64,000 bases of DNA from Aquimarina muelleri DSM 19832 (GTDB lineage: Bacteria > Bacteroidota > Bacteroidia > Flavobacteriales > Flavobacteriaceae): contig NZ_AUML01000002.1 in NCBI RefSeq assembly GCF_000430665.1, positions 186,001 to 250,000 of the forward strand, in the 5' to 3' direction. The notes under the pieces were generated by a model, which worked only from the letters and a program-made list of their open reading frames with translations, searched no databases and had not been told where the DNA came from. Both the position numbers and the translations under genes were made by a program. Each line of letters starts with the position of its first letter. Within the stretch, counting starts at the first letter, position 1. Of the stretch, positions 9,059 through 18,649 are shown piece by piece.

Positions 9059-9807
9059 TGGATTTTACTGTAAATAAATATAATACACTACTAAAATCAC
9101 TTGCTGATCAAAATTATACATTTCAGACATTTGATGAATTCATAACTGCCCCATCTCCAAGATCTATAATTCTACGACATGATGTAGATTTGCTACCATA
9201 CAACTCTTTAGCATTCGCAAAAATACAGGCTGAAAATAATATATCAGGAACTTATTATTTTAGAGCTGTTCCAGAGAGTTGGAACGAAGAAGTAATTTTA
9301 GAAATTTTTGACTTAGGGCATGAAATAGGATATCATTATGAATGTCTTACAACTTGTAATGGAGATCTCAAAAAAGGAATTAAAGATTTTGAAGATAATC
9401 TTACCGCACTTCGTAAATTAGTTCCTGTATCTACAATTTGTATGCACGGAAGCCCTATGTCTAAACATGATTCTAAAGACCTTTGGAAAACATACGATTA
9501 TAAAAATTATGACATTATAGCAGAACCGTATTTTGATGTTGACTTTGAAAAAGTTTTCTACTTAACCGATACTGGTCGTCGCTGGGATGGTCATAAAGTA
9601 AGTGTAAGAGATCGTGTAAAGACTTCTTTCAATGAAACATTCCATTCTACAGATAATATCATAAATGTAATAGATACATTACCAGATACCATCATGTTTA
9701 CTTTTCATCCACAAAGGTGGAATGATAATAGACTATTATGGACAAAAGAACTTATTTCTCAAAACACAAAAAATATAGTAAAAAAGTATTTTTTTGTACA
9801 AAAATAA
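9058..9807 (+). CDS. Polysaccharide deacetylase-like protein, NodB fold
   Basis: A 249-residue protein. ILRHDVDLLPYNS holds the Asp-Asp-type metal motif of the NodB/carbohydrate esterase 4 fold (RHDVD). Further conserved parts are GHEIGYHYECL, which holds the metal-ligand His pair, CMHGSPMSKHD, and FTFHPQRW near the end. No signal peptide is present, so it would act in the cytoplasm on a precursor or nucleotide sugar rather than on finished polymer. It overlaps the DUF354 gene by one base and is the last gene of the tightly packed group; a 299-base gap follows. The fold is confident; deacetylation as the reaction is inferred. Confidence 0.82.
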   Translation: MDFTVNKYNTLLKSLADQNYTFQTFDEFITAPSPRSIILRHDVDLLPYNSLAFAKIQAENNISGTYYFRAVPESWNEEVILEIFDLGHEIGYHYECLTTCNGDLKKGIKDFEDNLTALRKLVPVSTICMHGSPMSKHDSKDLWKTYDYKNYDIIAEPYFDVDFEKVFYLTDTGRRWDGHKVSVRDRVKTSFNETFHSTDNIINVIDTLPDTIMFTFHPQRWNDNRLLWTKELISQNTKNIVKKYFFVQK

Positions 9808-10106
9808 TGACCAGAATTACACCTATATAAAATGTGGTTTTAATTGTAACTCTAATGTAAACTTCTCACTTTATTTTTATAAAAAAACATACGCTAAATT
9901 ATGTTAATGTTAAATTATTGACACCTATACACCTATGCTAGTGCTATTTATAAATAATCAAAGTTTTCAGCATAATATTGTAAAAATATAATCGTTATCT
10001 AAACCATACAAAACTGATAACCAAATACTTATATGTTAAACTTGCGTTAAAATTTTAATAAAAATTTAACATAATATATATTTACACAACCAAAAAGGAT
10101 TAAAAA
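9808..10106. other. Gene-free gap between two polysaccharide operons
   Basis: 299 AT-rich bases with no plausible ORF. A weak TATATTTA box lies at 10077-10084, but no TTG stands at a usable distance, so no promoter is called. A short direct repeat (ACACCTAT twice at about 9920-9937) is present. The gap probably separates the glycosyltransferase operon from a second transcript starting with the sugar transferase. Confidence 0.5.
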
Positions 10107-11249
10107 ATGATAACCAAATCTGCTCCATTTATTGATAAACAAGTTGAAAATCTTTTAAATCCTAAAAACTCAAAAGATTTTATAACTGTTACAGACCAAG
10201 ATTGGAACGAAAACATTAAAACCTTAATAATTAAAGAAGTAGGAAAAGAAAATTTTGATTTTATAGATGAACATGTTACCCATCCATCTAAAGATGTTTT
10301 TGTTACTGCTACCAGAACTTATTTTAATATAGACAAGATAAATATTAATACTTATAAAACGATTATCAACCTTAAACGAGTTAATGATTTTAGAAGGATT
10401 AATAAATACTTTGAATCTGTTAACTCAAAACTAGACATAGGAGGGATTTTTATCAACCATGTAGAAACGTATGCTGTTCGTAAAAATAGAATATTAAAAA
10501 AGCTTCCTGAGCCACTTAATTATCTATACTATATGGGAGATGTCTTTCTTACCAGAGTTATCCCTAAGCTTAAATTAACAAAAAAAATATATTTTCATAT
10601 TACAGGAGGTAAAGGAAGAGTTTTAACCAAAGCAGAAACTTTAGGTCGATTATACTCTTGTGGTTTTGAAATATTAGAAGAAAGGAACGTTAATAACGTA
10701 TTGCATTTTGTTGCACGAAAAATCAAAGATCCAGTTTTTGATAAAGATCCAACCTACGGTCCATTAATTAAATTAAGAAGACTAGGAGAAAACGGAAAAA
10801 TCATAAAAGTTTATAAATTTAGAACCATGTATCCTTTTTCAGAATATTTACAACAGTATGTTTTTGAAAAAAACAAACTAAAAGAAGGAGGAAAAATCAA
10901 AAATGATTTTAGAATATCTCATGAAGGAAAAATAATGCGAAAATACTGGATTGATGAATTACCTATGATCATTAATTTAATAAAAAATGAAATGAAACTA
11001 ATAGGGGTTCGCCCATTAAGCAATCATTATTTTAGTTTATATCCTAAAGAACTTCAAGAAAAAAGAATAAAAGTTAAACCTGGACTCCTCCCTCCCTTTT
11101 ATGCAGATATGCCAAAAACTATGGATGAAATTGTAGCTTCAGAAATGAAATATCTTGAAGCATATGAGAAGGCTCCATTACAAACCGATATTCGTTATTT
11201 TATTAAAATTTTACAAAATATTATTCTACGAGGTAAAAGAAGTTGCTAA
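10107..11249 (+). CDS. Sugar transferase with atypical N-terminus
   Basis: A 380-residue protein. The C-terminal half (about 215-380) is a bacterial sugar transferase (PF02397-like, phosphoglycosyl transferase): YKFRTMYPF, then NDFRISHEGKIMRKYWIDELP and LIGVRPLS. Such enzymes start repeat units by moving a sugar phosphate to undecaprenyl phosphate. Unlike WcaJ or PglC, no strong membrane or re-entrant helix precedes the KFRTM block. The first ~210 residues are mostly soluble, and a late part (RLYSCGFEILEERNVNN) recalls the tail of a SAM methyltransferase. The ATG start follows CAAAAAGG by 9 bases. It is followed immediately by the Wza-like gene, so it belongs to the export module. The initiating role is likely but the N-terminal domain is unexplained. 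Confidence 0.75.
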   Translation: MITKSAPFIDKQVENLLNPKNSKDFITVTDQDWNENIKTLIIKEVGKENFDFIDEHVTHPSKDVFVTATRTYFNIDKININTYKTIINLKRVNDFRRINKYFESVNSKLDIGGIFINHVETYAVRKNRILKKLPEPLNYLYYMGDVFLTRVIPKLKLTKKIYFHITGGKGRVLTKAETLGRLYSCGFEILEERNVNNVLHFVARKIKDPVFDKDPTYGPLIKLRRLGENGKIIKVYKFRTMYPFSEYLQQYVFEKNKLKEGGKIKNDFRISHEGKIMRKYWIDELPMIINLIKNEMKLIGVRPLSNHYFSLYPKELQEKRIKVKPGLLPPFYADMPKTMDEIVASEMKYLEAYEKAPLQTDIRYFIKILQNIILRGKRSC

Positions 11250-11278
11250 AAACAATATATACTACTAATTACACACAA

Positions 11279-12055
11279 ATGATAATTCGATTTTTAAAAA
11301 AACATTACCCTATTATTATATTACTATTTTTAACCTCTTGTGCTTCCCGAAAAGATATTGTGTATTTTAAAGATATAAAAAACAAATATGAGAAAGAAAT
11401 ACTAGTAGATTATAAAACTTTTTTTGAGCCAGACGATCTTTTGGCTATTACTATTTCTTCATCCAACATGCAAGGCTTAGAACCTTTTAATTTACCTGCT
11501 GTTTCCTTTAACGCTATCCCTGGCAGTGTTGTAGGAGAACAAAAACAACTTACTTATTTAATCAAAAAAGATGGAACCATTGATTTTCCTGTTTTAGGGA
11601 ATATAAAATTATTAGGCTTATCTAAAATAGAAGCTACGCAGCTTTTAAAAGAAAAATTATCTGTTTATATAAAAGATCCCATTGTTCATATAGAATTAGT
11701 GAATTTTAAAATAACCATACTTGGAGAAGTAAATAACCCTGGAACTTTTACAATACCAAATGAGCGTATAAGTATTATTGAAGCTTTAGGACTAGCAGGA
11801 GATCTTACTATTACAGGTAAAAGAAATGATATTTTAGTTATTAGAGAACAAAATAATAAGTACAAATATCACAGAATTGACATCACTTCTGATGAGATTT
11901 TTAATTCTCCTGTATATTACTTAAAACAAAATGATGCAATTTACGTTACCCCTAATAATGCACAAATCAAGTCCTCTTCATATAACAAAAACACTCCTAT
12001 ATGGGTATCTGTAGCATCTGTACTAGTATCATTGGTTATTTTACTGACAAAATAA
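11279..12055 (+). CDS. Polysaccharide export lipoprotein, Wza-like
   Basis: A 259-residue outer-membrane lipoprotein. The signal peptide ends in LTSC with Cys21 as the lipid site. A poly-export domain follows (about 45-140, including ITISSSNMQGLEPF and IKKDGTIDFPVLGNIKLLGL). An SLBB-like beta-grasp domain comes next (about 145-230, EVNNPGTFTIPNERISIIEALG). A C-terminal hydrophobic stretch (WVSVASVLVSLVILL) suits the outer-membrane barrel helix of Wza. An upstream in-frame TTG at 11243 would add 12 residues and overlap the previous gene, but it spoils the short lipoprotein signal, so ATG 11279 is preferred. It forms the translocon partner of the Wzc-like kinase downstream. Confidence 0.88.
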   Translation: MIIRFLKKHYPIIILLFLTSCASRKDIVYFKDIKNKYEKEILVDYKTFFEPDDLLAITISSSNMQGLEPFNLPAVSFNAIPGSVVGEQKQLTYLIKKDGTIDFPVLGNIKLLGLSKIEATQLLKEKLSVYIKDPIVHIELVNFKITILGEVNNPGTFTIPNERISIIEALGLAGDLTITGKRNDILVIREQNNKYKYHRIDITSDEIFNSPVYYLKQNDAIYVTPNNAQIKSSSYNKNTPIWVSVASVLVSLVILLTK

Positions 12056-12092
12056 TAATGTTAATGAAAATTAATTTAAAAAGGTAGTGTCC

Positions 12093-14423
12093 ATGGATTA
12101 CGAATACCAAAAAGAACAAAGTAATCTCCATTTAAAGGATCAAATAATAAGGTATCTTAGTTACTGGAAACTATTTCTGATAACTGGTATTGTGTGTCTA
12201 ATTTTGGCTATATTATATTTGAAGTATACTCCAGTTCAATATAAAGTAAACGCTACTATCCTTATTAAAAGTGAAAAATCTGGAATGCTATCCGAACTCT
12301 CCGCCTTTGAGGACTTAAGTATAGTAAAAAATAATAATAAAGAAGTTGAAAATGAAATAGAAATTTTAAAATCCAGACCTCTTTTTAAAAACGTAGTTAA
12401 AAAACTTAATCTAAACTATCAATACTTTGCTAAAACAAAATTCTCAAAACGATTAGTCGAATTATACGACAATACTCCTATTAAAATAATTTTTAAAGAA
12501 GATTCCTTAATAGTAGATCCTTTTGCGAATTTTATTATATCTATACATTCTAAAAATGATTTCACTATTACAGAAGAAGGTTATGATTCTATCAAAAATG
12601 GGGTTTTTGGTCAAGTAATATCTACCAGAATAGGAAGTTTAATCATTAATCCTAATCCTGATTATTTAGATTCTTTTATAGAAAATGAAATTTTTCTATC
12701 CATTAAACCTGTAATGGATATTGTTGAAGACTACAAATCAAGAGTTAGTATCGGGCTTGTTCATCAAGATGCTAATGTAATTTCTTTAAGCCTAAATACT
12801 ACCGTAAAAGCTAAAGCTAAAGATATTTTAAACGGATTAGTGGAAGAATACAATATAGATGCTGCAAATGATAAAAACCAGATTTATGAAAATACTGCTA
12901 GTTTTATTAAAGAAAGATTAAGTATCATAAATACTGAACTATCTGATATAGAACAAGGAGTGGAAGTATTTAAAACCTCTCATAACTTAACCAATGTTAC
13001 GTCTGAAACTGAGCTTTTTTTAGAAAGATCTTCTGAAAACAAAAAAGGTGTATTAGAAACTAATACACAATTAGGCTTAGTTGACTTTATGAATGAATAT
13101 TTAAAAGAAAATAAAGAAAGTTTGTTACCTGTTAACTTAGGTTTTTCTGAAGAATCCATAATCAGAATTATAGCACAATACAATGAAACGGCACTTAGAA
13201 GAGATGAAGTATTAAAAAGTACTACATTAAAAAACCCTATAGTTATCCGTTTAAATGAAAAACTACAAAGTTTAAAATTAAGCTTAAAACAAAGTTTGGA
13301 TAACCAGAAAAAAACTTTAAAAATAAAATTAAAAGATCTTCAAAGGCAAGATTCTGTAATGAATGCCAAAATAGCCTCTTTACCAAAAAAAGAAAGAGAA
13401 CTAAGAGATATTGTTAGACAACAAGAAATAAAAGAAACATTATATCTTTATTTATTACAAAAACGAGAAGAGACAGCAATATCATTAGCAGCAACAGTAT
13501 CTAGTGCAAAAGTGATAGAAAAAGCATACAGTTCTAAAAACCCCATAAAGCCTAAAAAAAGAATCGTTTTACTAGCTGCTTTTATGGCTGCGTTTTTAAT
13601 TCCTATAATGATTTTATTTTTTAAAGATCTTTTAGATGTAAAAATAAAAGACAAAAAAGAGATACAAAAAAAATTAGATATCCCAATTGTTGCAGAAATT
13701 CCTAATACAAACACAAAAGGTAATTTTATTATTGCTAAAGATGATCGTTCTATTGTTGCAGAAGCATTTAGAATTTTTGAAAGTAATTTAAAATTTTTAC
13801 TGTCAGAAAGCAATAATCAAACAAAAACTATTTTAGTGACCTCTTCTATAACAGGAGAAGGTAAATCATTTATATCTGCTAATTTATCTATTATTTTGGC
13901 TGATCCTGATAAAAAAGTTGCCTTATTAGGTTTAGATCTAAGATCTCCCAAAATCTTAGAATATTTGAACTTAGAGTCTGCAAAAGGGATAACTAATTAT
14001 GTAAGTGATAAAAATCTAAATTTAGAAGATATTATTATAAATTTAGATAATATACCAAACTTAGATATTATAAACTCAGGTATAATCCCTCCTAATCCTA
14101 TTGATATACTGAAAAGCAAACGTTTACAGGAATTATTTGTAAAATTAAAATCACAATATGATTATATAATTATAGATACCCCTCCTATAAATTTAGTAGC
14201 AGACCCTTTATTACTTGCTGATTATGTTGATCTGTGTATTTACGTAGTACGATTAGGATATTCTGATAGAGAGTTATTATCTGTTCCTGAAAATTTATAT
14301 AAAAACAAACGTTTTTCTAATATAAGTATCTTACTAAATGATGTCAACATTAATAGTAAAAAATATTATGGTTCTCCATATGGGTATGGATATTCAAAAC
14401 CAAAATCATGGTGGAAATTTTAA
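12093..14423 (+). CDS. Polysaccharide co-polymerase / BY-kinase, Wzc-like
   Basis: A 776-residue inner-membrane protein. It has a Wzz domain with membrane helices near residues 30-50 and 490-510, long coiled periplasmic segments between them, and a cytoplasmic BY-kinase. The Walker A loop is TGEGKS (residues 587-592), A' is LGLDLRSPK, and Walker B is YIIIDTPP with Asp695. The last 20 residues hold five tyrosines (YY, then YGYGY), the usual autophosphorylation cluster. It controls chain length and export with Wza. ATG at 12093 is preferred over GTG at 12087 because AAAAAGG at 12078-12084 then has normal spacing. No Wzb/CpsB-type phosphatase lies nearby. Confidence 0.92.
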   Translation: MDYEYQKEQSNLHLKDQIIRYLSYWKLFLITGIVCLILAILYLKYTPVQYKVNATILIKSEKSGMLSELSAFEDLSIVKNNNKEVENEIEILKSRPLFKNVVKKLNLNYQYFAKTKFSKRLVELYDNTPIKIIFKEDSLIVDPFANFIISIHSKNDFTITEEGYDSIKNGVFGQVISTRIGSLIINPNPDYLDSFIENEIFLSIKPVMDIVEDYKSRVSIGLVHQDANVISLSLNTTVKAKAKDILNGLVEEYNIDAANDKNQIYENTASFIKERLSIINTELSDIEQGVEVFKTSHNLTNVTSETELFLERSSENKKGVLETNTQLGLVDFMNEYLKENKESLLPVNLGFSEESIIRIIAQYNETALRRDEVLKSTTLKNPIVIRLNEKLQSLKLSLKQSLDNQKKTLKIKLKDLQRQDSVMNAKIASLPKKERELRDIVRQQEIKETLYLYLLQKREETAISLAATVSSAKVIEKAYSSKNPIKPKKRIVLLAAFMAAFLIPIMILFFKDLLDVKIKDKKEIQKKLDIPIVAEIPNTNTKGNFIIAKDDRSIVAEAFRIFESNLKFLLSESNNQTKTILVTSSITGEGKSFISANLSIILADPDKKVALLGLDLRSPKILEYLNLESAKGITNYVSDKNLNLEDIIINLDNIPNLDIINSGIIPPNPIDILKSKRLQELFVKLKSQYDYIIIDTPPINLVADPLLLADYVDLCIYVVRLGYSDRELLSVPENLYKNKRFSNISILLNDVNINSKKYYGSPYGYGYSKPKSWWKF

Positions 14424-14449
14424 ACCCTCAATAAGAGTTTAAAATTTCC
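14413..14449 (+). terminator. Hairpin over the wzc-like stop codon
   Basis: A stem of about 15 pairs (GGAAATTTTAAA with TTTAAAATTTCC, plus CTC/GAG at the top, two bulged C) with a 5-base loop. The left arm contains the last codons and stop of the kinase gene. The following run is only moderately T-rich. It is the likely end of the polysaccharide transcript. Confidence 0.55.
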
Positions 14450-14552
14450 CTAAATTATTTAGAGATTATAGATTTGAAACAACTATATATAAAATGATAC
14501 AACATCATTATTTATTAACCTTAATTCGAATTAAGAAAATTTATGTTAGTGA

Positions 14553-14750
14553 TTATTCTTTTTTAGATTTAGAAATATCTTCTTTTGACAAAATTTTATC
14601 AAAACAATCTTTCTCTATAGGTTTCTTAGCAAACACCTTTTCTCTTAAAAAATCCCACAATATTGCGTAAAAGATAACAAATATACTACCTACAAACGTT
14701 ACTATTCCCAAAAATACTCTAAAGACAAAGCCTATAGTTCGTTTAATCAT
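14553..14750 (-). CDS. Small membrane protein of unknown function
   Basis: A 65-residue ORF with one long hydrophobic segment (about residues 8-32) followed by a charged tail rich in Lys, Glu and Asp (LREKVFAKKPIEKDCF and KSKKE). That layout is typical of a small single-pass inner-membrane protein with a cytoplasmic tail. No family was recognised. It stands alone on the - strand between the wzc-like gene and an M24 peptidase, with about 240 bases on its 3' neighbour's side. Its composition is more protein-like than random ORFs of this length here, but expression is unproven. Confidence 0.45.
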   Translation of the reverse strand: MIKRTIGFVFRVFLGIVTFVGSIFVIFYAILWDFLREKVFAKKPIEKDCFDKILSKEDISKSKKE

Positions 14751-14993
14751 ATTTAATCATATTATGTGTAACTATAGTTGTCTATATATCTCTACAATTA
14801 CAATGACAAAAGATTTGCCTATTATAGCAATAGTTAATTTTTATAATTAGGCATTTCCTTAAATAGTAATATTAAGTAAGTTGAGATTTCTACATTTCAT
14901 TAAAACAAAGCTACATATTTTTAATCTTTAATCAAAAGATGATATCTAACAGTAGATAGTTTTACTCTTTATCTTATTTATAATAAATATTTT

Positions 14994-16316
14994 CTATTTC
15001 CTTTTAGGAATTGTAATTAGTTCTGTTTGCCTTTCATTAATATATTTAAATCCTGAAGAGGTCCAAAAACCTGCTTCTTCTAGCATAATTCGAATATCTT
15101 TTTTCCACTCTGGTAATGTAACAGTAGTATTTAACTCAATAGCATAAACTGTATCTTCATACAAAGGATAATCTCCTGTTCCCTTAATACCTTGTTGCGC
15201 ATCCCACATACCAATTGTAGTACCCGCAGAATGACCATACAGACCTAAAGGATGCGTATAAATAGAAGGTCTTAAACCTTTTTTCTTACTCTCCTCTAAG
15301 GATTTTAGCAAAATTTCATTTCCAGTTTTTCCTGTCTCAAAATTAGAAGTAAAAATATCTTGTACTTGATTACCTTCTGCAAAAGCTTTAACCAAAAAAT
15401 CTGGTGGAGAAGTTTCATTGTTTTTGAGAATATATGCGTGTTGTTGGCAATCCGTATTTAATCTCAAATATGTAATTCCAAAATCACAATGTATCAAATC
15501 TCCTACCTTAATGATTCTATCTTTTGATTTATCTGAAAAAGAAACAATATGATTTTGTAACACTTCACTAGATCTTTGAATATCTACTGTTGGATGAAAC
15601 CATGTTTTCAAACCCATATCCGTTACTTTTTGCCTTAACCACCAAACTACATCATCTGTAGTTGTAGTTCCTGGTTGGATCACCGACGTACTAAAGGCTT
15701 CTTCTATTATATTATGAGTTATTTTTACTAGCTCTTTATAAATCTCTAATTCTTGTGGAGTACGCGTTTCTATCCAAGCTATTGCTAATTTTTCTGCAGA
15801 GGTTACTCTAGATTTATACTCTTGAGGAAGTACCTTTAGAAACTCCTCGTAATCTGTTTTTACAATCCCATCTAGAATACCAAAATCTTTCGAATAATTA
15901 ATCCCAATTTTTTTTGGATCTCTTTTTGATATTATCTCTACTAAAGCCTTCCATTGGTTTGGTTGCTTTTCTTTATCCCAAGCAGAATCTATATTTTTTC
16001 CAACATTATATCTTGCTACAGCTAATTTTTCTATAATATTATTTTCTTTATTTCTATAAAACACCAATATAGTCCTACGTCTGGCATTAAGCCATGTTGC
16101 AGGTAACATTGTTTTTAGTACAGGATCCTCATTGTACTCCCTAGAAATCAACACCCACATATCAAAGCCTTCTCTGTCCATTAGTTTAGGTAATAGATTA
16201 TTAAACCTATCGTCTAATACCATATCAACAACGTTAGATCGCTCTCTTTCTGTTAATATTTGTGATTGTGCAGTATTAATTGCTATAAATATGGTAAAAA
16301 AAATGAATAGTCGCAT
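14994..16316 (-). CDS. M24 family metallopeptidase, Xaa-Pro type, secreted
   Basis: 440 residues with a Sec signal peptide (hydrophobic residues 2-14, then NTAQSQ). The N-terminal creatinase-like domain (about 20-190) is followed by the pita-bread catalytic domain. Expected metal ligands are visible: DFG and NTDCQQH (two Asp), HPLGLYGHSAG (His), YAIELNTTV (Glu) and the terminal MLEEAGFW (Glu). M24B enzymes cleave the bond before proline or act on related substrates. Secreted versions in flavobacteria are usually annotated as Xaa-Pro peptidases and are thought to work in the periplasm on peptides. The gene is monocistronic, with 243 bases downstream and 226 upstream free of genes. Confidence 0.87.
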   Translation of the reverse strand: MRLFIFFTIFIAINTAQSQILTERERSNVVDMVLDDRFNNLLPKLMDREGFDMWVLISREYNEDPVLKTMLPATWLNARRRTILVFYRNKENNIIEKLAVARYNVGKNIDSAWDKEKQPNQWKALVEIISKRDPKKIGINYSKDFGILDGIVKTDYEEFLKVLPQEYKSRVTSAEKLAIAWIETRTPQELEIYKELVKITHNIIEEAFSTSVIQPGTTTTDDVVWWLRQKVTDMGLKTWFHPTVDIQRSSEVLQNHIVSFSDKSKDRIIKVGDLIHCDFGITYLRLNTDCQQHAYILKNNETSPPDFLVKAFAEGNQVQDIFTSNFETGKTGNEILLKSLEESKKKGLRPSIYTHPLGLYGHSAGTTIGMWDAQQGIKGTGDYPLYEDTVYAIELNTTVTLPEWKKDIRIMLEEAGFWTSSGFKYINERQTELITIPKRK

Positions 16317-16542
16317 AAAAATTATAGTTTCTAAAGGTATAGTTCTTCAATTTGAATAAAAGTATCATAAAAACAATACCCCACAAAAAAAGATATTATA
16401 TAATGTGTTTATTTTTTTGAAAGAAGCAAAAATTTTATTTTTTACTACTAATTAAAAATATTTATTTGTAAGTTATGATCTAGAGAACTAAAATTAGTAA
16501 ATACTTTTACTTTAAAAAAATTAAAATATGTCTCCAAAAGAG

Positions 16543-17664
16543 TTAAACTTTGCTATGCAAAGCTATCTCTAATGTTTTTGTTCTTTGTATTTTACCACTA
16601 TCTGTTCCTATAAACTGAGGAAGGAAATAAATTTCTTTAGGAACTTCGTATTTATTAATAGTTTTTAGACTCTGTATCTCTTCTTTTAATGTAAGATGAA
16701 TTGTTTTATCATAATTTCTTTCTATAACTAAAACAACTTTATCTCCAAGGGTATCATCGGGAATACTGGAGATAAAAAAACGATGACCAATTAATAGTTG
16801 TAATTTAATTTCGATCTCTTCAGGAAACAATTTTACTCCTCCACTATTAATCACATTATCATACCGACCTTTCCAGATAAATTTTTTATAGGTTTTAAGC
16901 TCTACAACATCATTAGTAATAATTGTTTCTTTATTTAATTGAGGTGCTTTTATAATCAAACAATTTCTATCATCTATACTTAATGTAATATTTGGCAATG
17001 CTTTAAAAAAACTAGCATCTTTTTTATCTTTTTTCTTTGGGTTGATTCTTCTGGCTGCAATATGAGAAACTGTTTCAGTCATACCATAGGTTTCATATAT
17101 CTTGGTTTTAAAACCTTGAACTAATTTTTTTAAATTTTCGGAAACAGGGCCTCCTCCAACTATTAGTTTTTTGACTAAATGAAGCCTGTTAATAGAATTA
17201 TCAAGTTGTAAAGGTACCATTGCGCAAAAATCATATTGTTTATATACCGTATCCAAAGCATTTGTCTTTGGCGGCACTAAATCTATTTTCCAGCCAAGAA
17301 CCATTGCTCTAACAAGCATCATTTTACCAGCAATATAGTTTACTGGAAGACATAGTAAAGCTGTAGTTCCTTCTTCTAGTTTAAAAAATTTTCCAGATGC
17401 TATAGCACTGTTTACCATGTGCTGCTTAAATACCTTTATCTTTTTTGGTTTTCCTGTAGAACCCGAAGTTTTTACTACAATATGATCTTTGTCACTCAAC
17501 CAATCTAATAAAAAATGTCCTGCTTCTTGCTCATAAACCTCTCCTTCTTTAATTAAATTGTGAGCAAAATACTTCAACCCTTCTTTGTTTAAAAAATTCT
17601 TATTAATAGAGAATCCTTTATGTATTTCGGGTATAGAAAATGTATTATTTGTTTGCATCTTCAA
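16543..17664 (-). CDS. menE: o-Succinylbenzoate-CoA ligase-like AMP-binding enzyme (MenE)
   Basis: 373 residues. The adenylate-forming signature VKTSGSTGKPKKIKV is at about 63-77, a second core motif YETYGMTETVSH near 188-199, and a C-terminal hinge GRYDNVINSGGVKLFPEEIE followed by the small domain. It is shorter than Proteobacterial MenE, as is common in Bacteroidota. In menaquinone synthesis MenE couples o-succinylbenzoate to CoA. Assignment rests on the same-strand neighbours menC and menA and on the family; acyl-CoA ligases are hard to tell apart by motif alone. It is downstream of the CPBP gene by 55 bases in the same direction. Confidence 0.82.
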   Translation of the reverse strand: MKMQTNNTFSIPEIHKGFSINKNFLNKEGLKYFAHNLIKEGEVYEQEAGHFLLDWLSDKDHIVVKTSGSTGKPKKIKVFKQHMVNSAIASGKFFKLEEGTTALLCLPVNYIAGKMMLVRAMVLGWKIDLVPPKTNALDTVYKQYDFCAMVPLQLDNSINRLHLVKKLIVGGGPVSENLKKLVQGFKTKIYETYGMTETVSHIAARRINPKKKDKKDASFFKALPNITLSIDDRNCLIIKAPQLNKETIITNDVVELKTYKKFIWKGRYDNVINSGGVKLFPEEIEIKLQLLIGHRFFISSIPDDTLGDKVVLVIERNYDKTIHLTLKEEIQSLKTINKYEVPKEIYFLPQFIGTDSGKIQRTKTLEIALHSKV

Positions 17665-17719
17665 ATTTCAATTTTCTACCATATTCATAGGTTACGAATA
17701 TATGAAGAGTGTGTTATTT

Positions 17720-18637
17720 TTATATTATCTCTGATGTAATTGTATCTGTTTCTATTTTACCAAAAAGTTTACCTTTCCACCCTGTCCATTTATATTTTTT
17801 AGAAAGAATCATCAAAAAGATTGGAAATACTACAAATACAGGTATAAGTATTTCGTACCCTGTACTAGGATCAGAGGTATCAATTAAAATAGAATCGGTT
17901 TGAAGCGCTGTCCAATCTGCTGTTACCAAAAGTACCGTAATCAAATTATTAGCAGCATGAAAACCAAGAGCTAGTTCTAAACCATCATCCATTAATGTAA
18001 TTATACCTAAAAACAAACCAGTACCTATATAGTAAACCATAAGTATAGGACCTAATTTTTCTACCTCAGGATTAGCCGCATGCATTACTCCAAAAAGTAC
18101 AGATGTAATTAATAAAGGAAACCATTTGTTCTTGACTGCTAAACCTAATCCCTGCATTAAATATCCTCTAAAAAGATACTCTTCAAAACTAGTTTGTATA
18201 GGGATCAATAGTATTGCTATAATAGCTAGTATTAAAAACGGTATTGGTTGAAAATTAATTTGGTAGTTTTCTGGAGCTATAAAATAAGTAGCGACTGTAG
18301 ATACTATTATAAAAGAAGCCATTAATCCAAAAACAAAAAAGACACGACTCCAATCTATTTTTTTTCTACTTGTAGTAAGAGACAGAAGGCTTTGTTGGTG
18401 TACATATCGTACCCAAAAAAGTAATCCGCCTAAAAAGATTACAAAAGGAATCAAAAGTTGAAGAAATAGCATGTTTTTACCAATAGACTCTATCTGTTGT
18501 TTCATTACAGCTTCGGTATCCATATTAAGCATTTTTACGGCTAAATAATTTAGCCCCATTAATAACATGAAACCTATTGGTATTGGAAGATATTTCCACA
18601 TTCCTAACTTTCCTTTTCTTCCTTGAGTGATATACAT
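17720..18637 (-). CDS. CPBP family intramembrane metalloprotease
   Basis: 305 residues with about 8 hydrophobic segments. The family's zinc-binding motifs are present: SFEEYLFRGYLMQ (EExxxR), LFGVMHAAN (FxxxH) and GFHAANN (HxxxN/B). CPBP (Abi/Rce1-like) proteins are membrane-embedded proteases, of which the eukaryotic members trim prenylated proteins; the bacterial substrates are mostly unknown. It lies between menC and menE with short spacers, so it is probably co-transcribed with the menaquinone genes. A role in prenyl or quinone metabolism is not implied by the sequence. Confidence 0.86.
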   Translation of the reverse strand: MYITQGRKGKLGMWKYLPIPIGFMLLMGLNYLAVKMLNMDTEAVMKQQIESIGKNMLFLQLLIPFVIFLGGLLFWVRYVHQQSLLSLTTSRKKIDWSRVFFVFGLMASFIIVSTVATYFIAPENYQINFQPIPFLILAIIAILLIPIQTSFEEYLFRGYLMQGLGLAVKNKWFPLLITSVLFGVMHAANPEVEKLGPILMVYYIGTGLFLGIITLMDDGLELALGFHAANNLITVLLVTADWTALQTDSILIDTSDPSTGYEILIPVFVVFPIFLMILSKKYKWTGWKGKLFGKIETDTITSEII

Positions 18638-18649
18638 ATAATAGTAATA

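Noticed and set aside
10077..10084. TATATTTA as promoter for the sugar transferase gene.
   Set aside because: The nearest upstream TTG is 32 bases away, well outside the usual spacing, and the box lacks the final G.
13448..13813. Antisense frame of 121 codons inside the Wzc-like kinase gene.
   Set aside because: The opposite strand encodes a protein with complete kinase motifs; no promoter or family feature supports the antisense frame.
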